64,000 bases of DNA, taken from Streptomyces sp. SCSIO 30461 (lineage in GTDB: Bacteria > Actinomycetota > Actinomycetes > Streptomycetales > Streptomycetaceae). A program made the position numbers and the translations under genes. Under the pieces are notes generated by a model. The model saw only the letters and a program-made list of their open reading frames with translations. It was not told the DNA's origin and searched no databases. Positions within the stretch are counted from its first letter, which is position 1. Each line of letters begins with the position of its first letter. Below, one piece after another: positions 34,255 to 42,534 of this stretch. The DNA is taken from assembly GCF_037023745.1 (NCBI RefSeq), contig NZ_CP146101.1, positions 3,092,001 through 3,156,000 of the forward strand, given 5' to 3'.

Positions 34255-34560
34255 ATGCCCACAGAACCGTTGTCGCAGAAGGAGATCGAGGACAGGCTGC
34301 GCGAACTGCCCGGCTGGTCCCAGGAAGGCGACCGGATCGCCCGTACGTACCGGCTCGGCAACCATTTCGCGGCCACAGCGCTCGTCGTGCACGTGGCGCG
34401 GATCCAGGACGAGCTCAACCACCACTCGGATCTCACGCTCGGCTACAACACCGTCAATCTCACCGTGAACACACATGACGCGGGCGGCGCCGTCACCGAG
34501 CGCGACTTCGAACTCGCCCAGCGCGTCGAGGCGGTCGCTCCGGGCCATGGAGCAAGCTGA
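34255..34560 (+). CDS. 4a-hydroxytetrahydrobiopterin dehydratase (PCD/DCoH family)
   Basis: A 101-residue pterin-4a-carbinolamine dehydratase. It has the family order: KEIEDRLRELPGWSQEGDRI, VARIQDELNHHSDLTLGYNT and VNTHDAGGAVTERDFELAQR. The active-site pair is present as NHHSD, where most members have HHP, so Pro is replaced by Ser. The protein regenerates dihydropterin after aromatic amino acid hydroxylation; no hydroxylase is nearby. The ATG at 34255 is 49 bp from the divergent XRE gene. Confidence 0.9.
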   Translation: MPTEPLSQKEIEDRLRELPGWSQEGDRIARTYRLGNHFAATALVVHVARIQDELNHHSDLTLGYNTVNLTVNTHDAGGAVTERDFELAQRVEAVAPGHGAS

Positions 34561-34632
34561 CCCGGGTGTCGTAAGGCCGGGGCCGGGGTGGCGCAGTGGT
34601 GCCCCGGCCCTCGCGCCGCCATCGCGGCGACT

Positions 34633-34653
34633 TCTTTGCGGTAACCGCAAAGA
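34633..34653. promoter_or_regulatory. Perfect 21-bp palindrome, probable operator
   Basis: TCTTTGCGGT-A-ACCGCAAAGA has 10-bp perfect arms around one A. It lies 39 bp before the start of the methyltransferase gene at 34693 and stands out by its A/T-rich ends in GC-rich DNA. This looks like the site of a dimeric winged-helix repressor; no obvious cognate regulator is adjacent. Confidence 0.75.
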
Positions 34654-34692
34654 TGCTCGCCGGGAGCCCGGTACAAGCCGCACTCTGATCGC

Positions 34693-35700
34693 ATGAGCTC
34701 TCACCAGCACCGGCACTCACATCAGCACCAGCAGCACGCCGACATCGACTGGGACGCACTCGCCCCGGTGCTCGAAAGCGGTGCGGAGATGCACCGTCCT
34801 CTCTCCGCCCAGGCCGCGGCCTGGGTCGCCGAACAACTGCCGGCCGACGATGTGCGCCGTGTCTTCGACATCGGCAGCGGCCCCGGGGTACTGACCTGTC
34901 TGCTCGCCGAGACGTTCCCGCACGCGGAAGTGGTGGCGGTGGACGCCACGCCCCAGCTCCTGGACAGGGCCCTCGCCCGGGCCGCTCGCAGCGGCTTCGG
35001 CGACCGCGTGCGGGTCCATGCCGCCGAAGCGCCCGACGGGTTGGAGGAGCTGGGTACCGCCGACCTCATCTGGGCCGGAAACTCGGTCCACCACATGGGC
35101 GATCAGCGTCTCGCCCTCGGGGCATTCGCGGAGCGGCTGCGCCCCGGCGGGCTGATCGCGGTACTCGAAGGCGGGCTCCAGGCCCGGCATCTGCCACGTG
35201 ACATCGGCATCGGACGGCCCGGCCTCGAGTCCCGTATCGACGGCGCGAGCAGCGTCTGGTTCGAGGAGATGCGAGCGGCACTGCCCGGCTACACGGCCGT
35301 GGTGGAGCACTGGCCCGCGCTGCTGGCCGCCGCGGGTCTGTCGGACGCCCGCAGCCGCTCGTTCCTGCTGGACATCCCGGCGCCACTCACTGCGGACCAA
35401 CGCGAGCAACTGGTTTCGGCGTTCTCGTGGCTGCGCTCCGTCGTGGAGGGGCGGATGGACGAAGAGGACCTGGCGGTCCTCGACCGGTTGCTGGACCCGG
35501 ACGACGAGCAGGGCTTCATGCACCGTCCGGACTCCTTCCTGCTCGCCGCCCGCACGGTGCACACGGCCAGGCACCAGCACTCGGCAAAAACCTACGCCGT
35601 CAGCAGCACACCCGCGTACGCAGCGGCCGCGATCAGCACCCAGGCGATCAGCCCCACCCCGGCGATCCGCAACCCGGTCCGGGTCAGCGACGGCAGATGA
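34693..35700 (+). CDS. SAM-dependent methyltransferase
   Basis: A 335-residue class I methyltransferase. After a His-rich start (SSHQHRHSHQHQQHADIDWD) motif I is VFDIGSGPGVLTCLLAETFP, then VVAVDATPQLLDRALARAAR, IWAGNSVHHMGDQRLALGAF and RPGGLIAVLEGG. The frame runs about 36 codons past the expected end (near HTARHQHS) and overlaps the 3' end of the convergent YeiH gene by 109 bp. Those last codons read poorly as protein, so a stop was probably lost. A perfect 21-bp palindrome lies just upstream. Substrate unknown. Confidence 0.88.
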   Translation: MSSHQHRHSHQHQQHADIDWDALAPVLESGAEMHRPLSAQAAAWVAEQLPADDVRRVFDIGSGPGVLTCLLAETFPHAEVVAVDATPQLLDRALARAARSGFGDRVRVHAAEAPDGLEELGTADLIWAGNSVHHMGDQRLALGAFAERLRPGGLIAVLEGGLQARHLPRDIGIGRPGLESRIDGASSVWFEEMRAALPGYTAVVEHWPALLAAAGLSDARSRSFLLDIPAPLTADQREQLVSAFSWLRSVVEGRMDEEDLAVLDRLLDPDDEQGFMHRPDSFLLAARTVHTARHQHSAKTYAVSSTPAYAAAAISTQAISPTPAIRNPVRVSDGR

Positions 35701-36671
35701 ACGGCGCTGCCCAGCCCGAACAGGGCGGCGGCCAGGAGCAGTTCCTGGGCCGTGCTCGCGGCTGTCAGCGCGTCCGCGGGCAGCAGTCCCGTCGTGCGCA
35801 GCCCCACCATGGCGAGGAAGCCCAGGATGAACAGTGGCACCAGCGGAGGCCTCGCCGTGGCAGCGGTGGTGGTGGCCCGGCCGCGGCGGCGCGCGGCGAC
35901 CACCACCGCTGCCACCAGGGGGGCCAGCAGAGCCACACGCATCAGCTTGACCAGAACGGCCTCGCCCAGCGCGTCCGCACCGGCCGTCTGGGCGGTGGCG
36001 ACCACCTGGCCCACGTCGTGGACACCCGCGCCCACCCAGCGGCCGAACTCGGCGTCGGTCAGGCCCAACGGGGCATGGAGCAAAGGCAGTACGGCTATGG
36101 CCAGGGTGCCGCACAACGTCACCAGAGCGACCGAGGTGACCACGTCCTCCTCGTCGCTGTCGTTCGCCGCGCTCACCGCGCCGATCGCGGACGCACCGCA
36201 GATGGAGTATCCGGTGGCGATCAGCAGCGGCTGGTCGCCGGGCAGTCCGAACCGGCGGCCCAGCCACCAGGTGCCCCAGAAGGTGGCGCCGACGACGGCG
36301 AACACCATGCCGACCGTCGCCCAGCCCAGTGCCAGCACATCACCCAGAGCCAGCTTCAGACCGAGCAGGACGATCCCGATCCGCATCAGCCGCTTGGCTG
36401 CCAGGGTGAGTCCCGGACGGCACAGGCCCGTGACGCCGGTGCGTATCCACGGGGTGTGCGCCGCGGCGATGCCCAGCACGACCGCGGCGGTGAGCATCGG
36501 CACGGCAGGCAGCGCGAGGTGGACGAGCCAGGCCGCGCACACGCCGGCGGCTGCCAGCCCGAGTCCTGGGGCGAGCCTGCGGACGGATCCTGGGACGGAT
36601 CCCCATGCCGTCCGCGCGACGGACCGCGGAGCGGCCCCCCGTCCTTGGGCGGGCTCCGTGACGGCCGTCAC
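35592..36671 (-). CDS. yeiH: YeiH-family putative sulfate/sulfite exporter
   Basis: A 359-residue membrane protein of the YeiH/UPF0324 family with about ten hydrophobic segments. Conserved family sequence is seen at KRLMRIGIVLLGLKLAL, GYSICGASAIGAVSAAN, TLCGTLAIAVLPLL and GAGVHDVGQVVATA. Members are annotated as putative sulfate exporters. The GTG at 36671 overlaps the TGA of the cysteine dioxygenase gene (GTGA), so they are translationally coupled. Cysteine dioxygenase makes sulfinate that degrades to sulfite, which gives a reason for an exporter here. The 3' end is overlapped antisense by the methyltransferase ORF. Confidence 0.9.
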   Translation of the reverse strand: MTAVTEPAQGRGAAPRSVARTAWGSVPGSVRRLAPGLGLAAAGVCAAWLVHLALPAVPMLTAAVVLGIAAAHTPWIRTGVTGLCRPGLTLAAKRLMRIGIVLLGLKLALGDVLALGWATVGMVFAVVGATFWGTWWLGRRFGLPGDQPLLIATGYSICGASAIGAVSAANDSDEEDVVTSVALVTLCGTLAIAVLPLLHAPLGLTDAEFGRWVGAGVHDVGQVVATAQTAGADALGEAVLVKLMRVALLAPLVAAVVVAARRRGRATTTAATARPPLVPLFILGFLAMVGLRTTGLLPADALTAASTAQELLLAAALFGLGSAVHLPSLTRTGLRIAGVGLIAWVLIAAAAYAGVLLTA

Positions 36672-37240
36672 CGGTCTGCCGGGAGGTCGTACACACGCCG
36701 GACGCTGCTGCCCAGGCGGGAGACGTCGGCTCCGTAGACATGCAAGGAAATCGCCTTGCACGTGCCGGAGTTGCGGACGAGGTGGATGTCGCCGGGCGGG
36801 GTGAAAGCGGCGACCGCGCCCTGCGGGCCGACCACATCCTCGGTGGCGACCAGCCGCGCCGTGGTGTCGCCCGGGACCAGGCGGTAACGGCGCTCGGACT
36901 CCTCGCCCTGGTGAACACCGGTGACGCCCCAGGAGACATGGTCGTGGATCGGGGTGCTCTGGCCGGGCAGCCAGACCAGGGCCACCAGCGAGAAGCTGCC
37001 GTCATGCTCGGCGTGCAGCACATGCTGCCGATAGCGGTCCGGATACCCCTCGTGGTGTTCGGGGAGGAGCAGATCGGGCCGACCCAGACAGGGCGCCAGC
37101 CGCTGGGCCACGAGTTGCGCGGTGTGCTCGGGTGCCAGCCCCCGCTGGACGGTTTGGCGTATTCCTGCCACGAGCTCGCGCAGGGGCTCGGTGATCCGGG
37201 ATGGTGGAGCTGTGACGGCGGCCGTGTTCGCAGGGGTCAT
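36668..37240 (-). CDS. cdo: Cysteine dioxygenase, type I
   Basis: A 190-residue cupin that oxidises cysteine to cysteine sulfinate with non-haem iron. Cupin motif 1 is STPIHDHVSWGVTGVHQGEE with the first two iron histidines, and motif 2 is PPGDIHLVRNSG with the third. ERRYRLVP follows motif 1. The length suits the bacterial thiol dioxygenases; some of these act on 3-mercaptopropionate instead. The ATG at 37240 is 91 bp downstream of the LysR gene. Its last bases overlap the yeiH start. Confidence 0.92.
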   Translation of the reverse strand: MTPANTAAVTAPPSRITEPLRELVAGIRQTVQRGLAPEHTAQLVAQRLAPCLGRPDLLLPEHHEGYPDRYRQHVLHAEHDGSFSLVALVWLPGQSTPIHDHVSWGVTGVHQGEESERRYRLVPGDTTARLVATEDVVGPQGAVAAFTPPGDIHLVRNSGTCKAISLHVYGADVSRLGSSVRRVYDLPADR

Positions 37241-37331
37241 GGACGCAGCGTCCGCCTGGCGCGCCTCTCACGTCCAAGGAGAGTTGATTGCCGTGTCCCA
37301 AGGAATCGCTTATGGATGCGGCGTTGGTCGT

Positions 37332-38237
37332 TCAGCAGCCGGTCCTTGCCTCCGACACGGCCTTGAGCTGGTCGAGCACCAGGGCTGTGGCGGGGATCCG
37401 CATATGGTCCCGGAGCACGTAGGCGGAGATCTGACGACGGGTGTGGGGCTCCACGATCCGCCCGGTGACCTTCTCGTGGCAGAGGAACGACAGCACCAGC
37501 GCGGGGACCACCGCGATGCCCACCCCGGCGGCCACCAGACTCTGCAACACCAGGTTGTCATCCGTGGTGCAGGCGATGTCCGGGGTGAACCCTTCCTCGG
37601 CGCAGGACTGCAGGAAATGCGCGCGGCAGCGCAGGCATCCCGCGATCCAACGCTCATGCGCCAGATCGGACAGCCGCACGTTCCGGCGCCGGGCGAGCGG
37701 GTGCCCCGTGGGCAGAAGGACGGTGAGGGGGTCCTCGAGAAGCGGGATTTCGGCGAGTTCCTCCGGGATCTCGGCCGGCTGGCCCGGATAGCTGAAGGCC
37801 AGACTGATGTCGCACTCACCCTGAGCCACCAACCGGAGCGACTCGGGTGGTTCGTTCTCCACCAGTTCCACCCGTATCCCCGGGTGTTCGGCGGTCAGCC
37901 GGGCCATGACCTCCGGAAGGACGGTCGCGCCCGCGCTGGGGAAGGCGCAAACCGTCACCCGCCCGGACCGTAGCCTTGCGATGGCGTCTATCTGCTGCTG
38001 GGCCGCCGAGAGGCTGCCGAGTATCGTTCCTGCGTGCCGTCTCAGCGCCTCCCCTGCCTCGGTTAGCCTGAGGCCCCTTCCGACCCGGGTGAACAGGGGG
38101 GTGCCGACATCCCGTTCGAGCGCCTTCATCTGCTGGCTGACGGCCGGCTGGGTGTAGCCGAGCGCACGCGCAGCCGCCGAATAGGAGCCGCTCCTCACCA
38201 CCTCGTGGAAGGTCTTGATGTACCGGGAGTCGAACAC
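37332..38237 (-). CDS. LysR-family regulator, likely of the cysteine dioxygenase/YeiH pair
   Basis: A 301-residue LysR protein: YIKTFHEVVRSGSYSAAARA and LGYTQPAVSQQMKALERDVG form the HTH, and the effector domain has VELVENEPPESLRLVAQGEC and a Cys-containing LRCRAHFLQSCAEEGF segment. The GTG at 38237 (VFDSRYIKTF) is the only sensible start. It is encoded upstream of cdo and yeiH on the same strand. In enterobacteria yeiH also neighbours a LysR gene (yeiE) tied to sulfite homeostasis, so control of this module is a reasonable inference. The cysteines in the effector domain are worth noting for sulfur sensing. Confidence 0.9.
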   Translation of the reverse strand: MFDSRYIKTFHEVVRSGSYSAAARALGYTQPAVSQQMKALERDVGTPLFTRVGRGLRLTEAGEALRRHAGTILGSLSAAQQQIDAIARLRSGRVTVCAFPSAGATVLPEVMARLTAEHPGIRVELVENEPPESLRLVAQGECDISLAFSYPGQPAEIPEELAEIPLLEDPLTVLLPTGHPLARRRNVRLSDLAHERWIAGCLRCRAHFLQSCAEEGFTPDIACTTDDNLVLQSLVAAGVGIAVVPALVLSFLCHEKVTGRIVEPHTRRQISAYVLRDHMRIPATALVLDQLKAVSEARTGC

Positions 38238-38452
38238 GATGAAAGCATAAGCGGAAATTGGGGTGCCCAAAGAAGGCGGTGTCTGCCGTTTGCGCCGCTC
38301 CTGCGGCCGAAACCGGTGGGTCTCACCGGGCGCGGGGCCCGGCTCCCCGGAAGTGGACGTGCCGGTGAGCAGCACCGGTGACCACCGCCGAGGAGCGGGC
38401 TGCGGCGAGGTGCGCCACGTCCCCGTCCACAGTCTCCACGGGGGCTCGCGCG

Positions 38453-39289
38453 TCAGGCTCCGAGGTTGAAGGTGGCCGGGTCGGGGCCCAGCCGGCGGTC
38501 CTCACCGAGCGCCGCGAAGGCGGCGAGGTCGTCCGCATCCAGCTCGAAGTCGAAGACGTCGATGTTCTCCCGGATCCGGGATGGCGTCACGGACTTGGGG
38601 ATCACCACATTGCCCGTCTGGAGGTGCCAGCGCAGTACGGCCTGAGCGGGGGAGCGCCCGTGCTTGCGGGCGATCGCGACAACCGTGGGCACCTCGAGCA
38701 GGCCGCGTCCCTGCCCCAGCGGGGACCATGCTTCGGTGGCGATGCCGTGCCGGGAGTGCAGGGCGCGGGACTCCTCCTGCTGGAGCTGGGGATGCAGCTC
38801 GATCTGGTTGACGGCAGGCACGACCGAAGTCTCGTCAAGGAGCCGCTCCAGATGCCCGGGGAGGAAGTTGGACACCCCGATCGCCTTGGTGCGCCCCTCC
38901 GCGAGGAGCGTTTCGAAGGCTTTGTAGGTGTCCACATACTCATCCCTGGCCGGTACCGGCCAGTGGATCAGATACAGGTCGATGTAGTCGAGGCCCAACC
39001 GTTCCAAGGAGGCGTCGAAAGCACGGAGGGTCGCGTCGTAGCCCTGGTCGCTGTTCCAGAGTTTCGTGGTGATGAAGAGTTCTTCGCGGGGGATCCCCGA
39101 GTCGGCGAGTGCTCGGCCGGTGCCCTTCTCGTTCTCGTAGACGGCTGCCGTGTCGATGCTTCGGTAGCCCGCGTCCAGGGCCGTGGCGACGCTCTTGGTC
39201 GCCTCGTCGTCAGGGATCTGCCAGACGCCGAAGCCGAGCTGCGGCATCCGCACGCCGTTGTTCAGGGTGAGGGAGGGGACGTTGTTCAC
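38453..39289 (-). CDS. Aldo/keto reductase
   Basis: A 278-residue NADPH-dependent reductase of the AKR superfamily (AKR5-like). Motifs are LGFGVWQIPDDEATKSVATA, GYRSIDTAAVYENEKGTG with the catalytic Asp and Tyr, LFITTKLWNSD with the Lys, and YIDLYLIHWPVP with the His. The C-terminus carries VIPKSVTPSRIRENIDVF, the cofactor loop. The GTG at 39289 (VNNVPSLTLNNGV) is chosen because codons upstream to 39340 are A/T-rich at third positions. Likely a general carbonyl or 2,5-diketogluconate-type reductase. Confidence 0.93.
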   Translation of the reverse strand: MNNVPSLTLNNGVRMPQLGFGVWQIPDDEATKSVATALDAGYRSIDTAAVYENEKGTGRALADSGIPREELFITTKLWNSDQGYDATLRAFDASLERLGLDYIDLYLIHWPVPARDEYVDTYKAFETLLAEGRTKAIGVSNFLPGHLERLLDETSVVPAVNQIELHPQLQQEESRALHSRHGIATEAWSPLGQGRGLLEVPTVVAIARKHGRSPAQAVLRWHLQTGNVVIPKSVTPSRIRENIDVFDFELDADDLAAFAALGEDRRLGPDPATFNLGA

Positions 39290-39403
39290 GAGCAGTCGAT
39301 CCTTACCTTCGTCTCTGCCTGATGCAGGCACAACGAACAACCGGACGGTGGCATTCCGACTCCATGGAATCGGTGGTGCCGGCGGCTTCCCAGGTGCCCG
39401 GTC

Positions 39404-41227
39404 TCAGCGGTAGAGAGCGTCCACCTCTTCCGCGTAGGCGACCTCGATCGCCTTGCGCTTCAGTTTCAGCGAGGGGGTGAGCAGACCGTGCTCCTCACTG
39501 AACGGATGCGCCAGTATCCGGAACGTCCTGATGGACTCCGCCTGCGAAACCAAGGTGTTGGCGGCCACCACCGCACGCCGGATCTCCATCTCCAGATCGG
39601 GGTCGCGCACGAGTTCGGCGGGTGGCAGAGGGGCCCTGTTGTGCATGGCCAGCCAATGGTCGACGGCCTCCTGGTCCACGGTGACCAGCGCCGCGATGAA
39701 GGGCCGGTCATTGCCGACCACGATGCACTGGGCCACCAGCGGGTGCGCCCTGACCCGCTCCTCGAGGCCCACCGGCGACACGCTCTTGCCGCCGGAGGTC
39801 ACCAGGATCTCCTTCTTCCGCCCGGTGATCGTCAGATAGCCGTCCTCGTCCAGCGCGCCGAGATCCCCGGTGGCGAGCCAGCCGTCGTTCAGCACCGCGT
39901 CGGTCGACTTGGGATCGTTGAGGTAGCCGGTGAAGACCTGTCCGCCGCGTATCCACACCTCACCGTCCTCGGCGATGTGGACGGTCGTACCGGGGATGGG
40001 CTGGCCCACCGTGCCGTACTTGGTGCGCTCCGGGGGGTTCGCGGTCGCTGCGGCGGTCGACTCGGTGAGTCCGTAGCCCTCGAACACGGTCACCCCGGCG
40101 CCTTCGAAGAACAGGCCGAGCCGCCGGTCCATACCGGAGCCACCGGACATGGCGTGCCGCACCCGGCCGCCCATCGCGTCGCGGACCTTCTGGTAGACGA
40201 CCTTCTCGAAGAACTGGTGCTGCACCCTCAGCGCCGCCGAAGGCCCGGGTCCGAGCCCGAAGGCCCGGTGCTCCAACGCCTCGGCATAGCGCACCGCGAC
40301 ATCAGCGGCCTTGTCGAAAGGCCCCGCCTTCCCGCCCGCCTCCGCCCTGCGCCGCGCTGCGTTGAAGACCTTCTCGAAGATGTAGGGGACGGCCAGGATG
40401 AACGTCGGCCGGAACGAGACGAGGTCGGGCAGCAGCGCACTGGCCTGCAGCACCGGCTGATGACCCATCCTGACTCGGCCGCGGATCGCCGCGACCTGCA
40501 CCATGCGGCCGAAGACGTGCGCCAGTGGCAGGAAGAGCAGCGTAGCCGGCTCATCGCCCGGCTTGGAGTGGAAGACCGGCTCCCAGCGCTCGATCAGAGT
40601 GTCGGTCTCGTACATGAAATTGGCGTGGGTGATCACACAGCCCTTGGGGCGGCCCGTCGTTCCCGAGGTGTAGATGATCGTCGCCACCGACTCGGGAGTC
40701 ACCGCCCTGCGGTGCCGGTGCACCACCTCATCCTCGATGTGCTCGCCCGCAGCGACCAGCTCGGCCACGGCCGACTTGTCCAGCTGCCACAACCGCTGCA
40801 GTCCCGGAAGCCGGTCGATGACCGAGCCCATGGTCATGGCGTGGTCCTCGTGCTCGACCACGCAGGCGGACACCTCGGCGTCGTGCAGCATCCAGAAGAC
40901 CTGCTCCGCGGACGACGTCGGGTAGACGGGCACGCTCTGCGCACCGACGGTCCACAGCGCGAAGTCGAAGAGTGTCCACTCGTATCGCGTGCGGCACATG
41001 ATCGCGACCCGGTCGCCGAACCGCACGCCCTCCGCGAGCAGCCCCTTCGCGATGGCCAGCACCTCGTCGCGGAAATCGCCGGCGGTCACATCACGCCACT
41101 CGCCCAGCTGGTCCTTGCGGCTCAGGGCGACATGATCAGGATCCGATCGGGCGTGGTCGAACACGGCATCCGCCAGGCCGCCGACAGGTGGGGCCGTCGC
41201 CAAGGGTGGAACCGTGAACTCACGCAA
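39404..41227 (-). CDS. fadD: Long-chain fatty acid-CoA ligase (FadD15-like)
   Basis: A 607-residue AMP-forming acyl-CoA synthetase that activates fatty acids. Adenylation motifs are TIIYTSGTTGRPKGCVITHA (P-loop), FEGYGLTESTAAATANPP, GEVWIRGGQVFTGYL, WLATGDLGALDEDGYL and GRKKEILVTSGGKSV. The C-terminal lysine is in SLKLKRKAI. The start is a TTG at 41227 with AGGAG 7 bases upstream, giving LREFTVPP, the family N-terminus; no ATG lies nearby in frame. It is a single transcription unit. Confidence 0.93.
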   Translation of the reverse strand: MREFTVPPLATAPPVGGLADAVFDHARSDPDHVALSRKDQLGEWRDVTAGDFRDEVLAIAKGLLAEGVRFGDRVAIMCRTRYEWTLFDFALWTVGAQSVPVYPTSSAEQVFWMLHDAEVSACVVEHEDHAMTMGSVIDRLPGLQRLWQLDKSAVAELVAAGEHIEDEVVHRHRRAVTPESVATIIYTSGTTGRPKGCVITHANFMYETDTLIERWEPVFHSKPGDEPATLLFLPLAHVFGRMVQVAAIRGRVRMGHQPVLQASALLPDLVSFRPTFILAVPYIFEKVFNAARRRAEAGGKAGPFDKAADVAVRYAEALEHRAFGLGPGPSAALRVQHQFFEKVVYQKVRDAMGGRVRHAMSGGSGMDRRLGLFFEGAGVTVFEGYGLTESTAAATANPPERTKYGTVGQPIPGTTVHIAEDGEVWIRGGQVFTGYLNDPKSTDAVLNDGWLATGDLGALDEDGYLTITGRKKEILVTSGGKSVSPVGLEERVRAHPLVAQCIVVGNDRPFIAALVTVDQEAVDHWLAMHNRAPLPPAELVRDPDLEMEIRRAVVAANTLVSQAESIRTFRILAHPFSEEHGLLTPSLKLKRKAIEVAYAEEVDALYR

Positions 41228-41340
41228 TGACCTGCTCCTCGTGGCGCTCCGCACAGCGCCGGTGACGGTACCCCACAGCGGGCTCGCTGGGGAGGGGCTT
41301 CAGCAAGTCGCCACATTTCGCATCGCTGCTGGTCAGCCGT

Positions 41341-41385
41341 TCATATCCGGCCATATGAGGGGCCGTTGGGCAAGGCTCTGCCCAA
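41341..41385. promoter_or_regulatory. Two dyads upstream of fadD
   Basis: TCATAT-CCGGCC-ATATGA (41341-41358) is an 18-bp inverted repeat with 6-bp arms. Right after it TTGGGCA...TGCCCAA (41366-41385) forms a 7-bp hairpin. They lie in the 255-bp gap between the fadD start and the end of the LysR gene. The first could be an operator, the second a terminator for LysR. Confidence 0.4.
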
Positions 41386-41482
41386 AGAGCACATCAGGAT
41401 GCCGGTAATCTGCACCGAATCTGTACGGGGCGGACACCCCCGCTCTACGCGACCACGCGGCTCAACGGGAAGGCCCGACCTC

Positions 41483-42367
41483 TCACAGCGGCGCCCCGCC
41501 ACGGTGCAGCCGGTCGCCGCCCGCGAGGATCGAGGCGGCGAGCGCGTCGGCCGCCTCCCGGGTGCCGTGGGACGCGCCGGGCCGGTGGCCGTGGAGCAGC
41601 ACGAAGTCCACGTCGCCCAGCGCAGGCAGCCCCGCCGAGGCAGGCACCGGGGCCAGGCCGGGCGGCACCAGTCCGCGGGTATGGGCCATCACCCCGAGTT
41701 CCGCCCGCGCCGCGGCGATCAGCGCGCTGAGACTGGTGCTCGTGCACACGATGCGCCAGGCCCGGTTGTGCGACTGGAGTGCCTCCAGCGCCTTGGCGCG
41801 GGTGATGCCCGGCGGAGGGAAGACGATCAGGGGCACGGGGCGGTCCGGAGCCGGACTGAGCCGGGGCGCGCCGATCCAGCCCAGGGTGTCCCGCCAGACC
41901 AGTTCGCCCGGCCCGTCGCTCGCGGCCCGCTTGGCGAGCACCAGATCGAGCCCGCCCGCTTCGAGCCGCCGGTGGAGCGTGCCGGACAGCGCGACCGTGA
42001 GCTCCAGATCGACCTCGGGGTGCTCGCTGCGGAACGTCCTGAGGATCTCGGGCAGCCGGGTGAGGACGAAGTCCTCCGAAGCGCCGAATCGCAGCCGCCC
42101 GCGAGGCCGGTGCCCGGAGAAGAAGACGGCGGCTCGTTCCTGCGCGTCCAGGATCGAGCGGGCGAAACCCAGCATCGCCTCGCCGTCCTCGGTGAGCCGC
42201 ACACTGTGTGTGTCCCGGGTGAACAGCCGCCGCCCCGTGGCGCTCTCCAGTCTGCGCACATGCTGGCTCACCGTCGACTGACGCACTCCGAGCCTGCGGG
42301 CGGCCCCGGTGAAGCTCAGCGTCTGGGCGACCGCGAGGAAAGTACGCAGGTGAACCGGCTCGTACAC
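41483..42367 (-). CDS. LysR-family transcriptional regulator
   Basis: A 294-residue LysR protein. HTH: HLRTFLAVAQTLSFTGAARR and LGVRQSTVSQHVRRLESATG. The effector-binding part has RLRFGASEDFVLTRLPEIL, FRSEHPEVDLELTVALSGTL and ARAELGVMAHTRGLVPPGL. The GTG at 42367 is the only suitable start; GGGAGG lies only one base before it, an unusually short gap. It is divergent from the SBF-type transporter gene 167 bp away and is its likely regulator. Confidence 0.9.
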   Translation of the reverse strand: MYEPVHLRTFLAVAQTLSFTGAARRLGVRQSTVSQHVRRLESATGRRLFTRDTHSVRLTEDGEAMLGFARSILDAQERAAVFFSGHRPRGRLRFGASEDFVLTRLPEILRTFRSEHPEVDLELTVALSGTLHRRLEAGGLDLVLAKRAASDGPGELVWRDTLGWIGAPRLSPAPDRPVPLIVFPPPGITRAKALEALQSHNRAWRIVCTSTSLSALIAAARAELGVMAHTRGLVPPGLAPVPASAGLPALGDVDFVLLHGHRPGASHGTREAADALAASILAGGDRLHRGGAPL

Positions 42368-42534
42368 GCCTCCCAGGTTACGCGTCCATCGCGAGTCGTG
42401 ATGACTGTCAGTCCGGAGTACGGGATTCCCGATGGCCCTTCGACCGGTGAGGATGAGGGCATGCCTCGTCGGCCGCGCGGGGTCCGCAGCAGCCGCATGA
42501 GAGCACAGCACAGAGCACAGGAAGCGCATTGAGC

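Noticed and set aside
34561..34632. GC-rich stem GGCCGGGG...CCCCGGCC after the pterin dehydratase gene as a specific element
   Set aside because: Ordinary terminator-like GC hairpin; only the separate A/T-ended palindrome at 34633 is remarkable.
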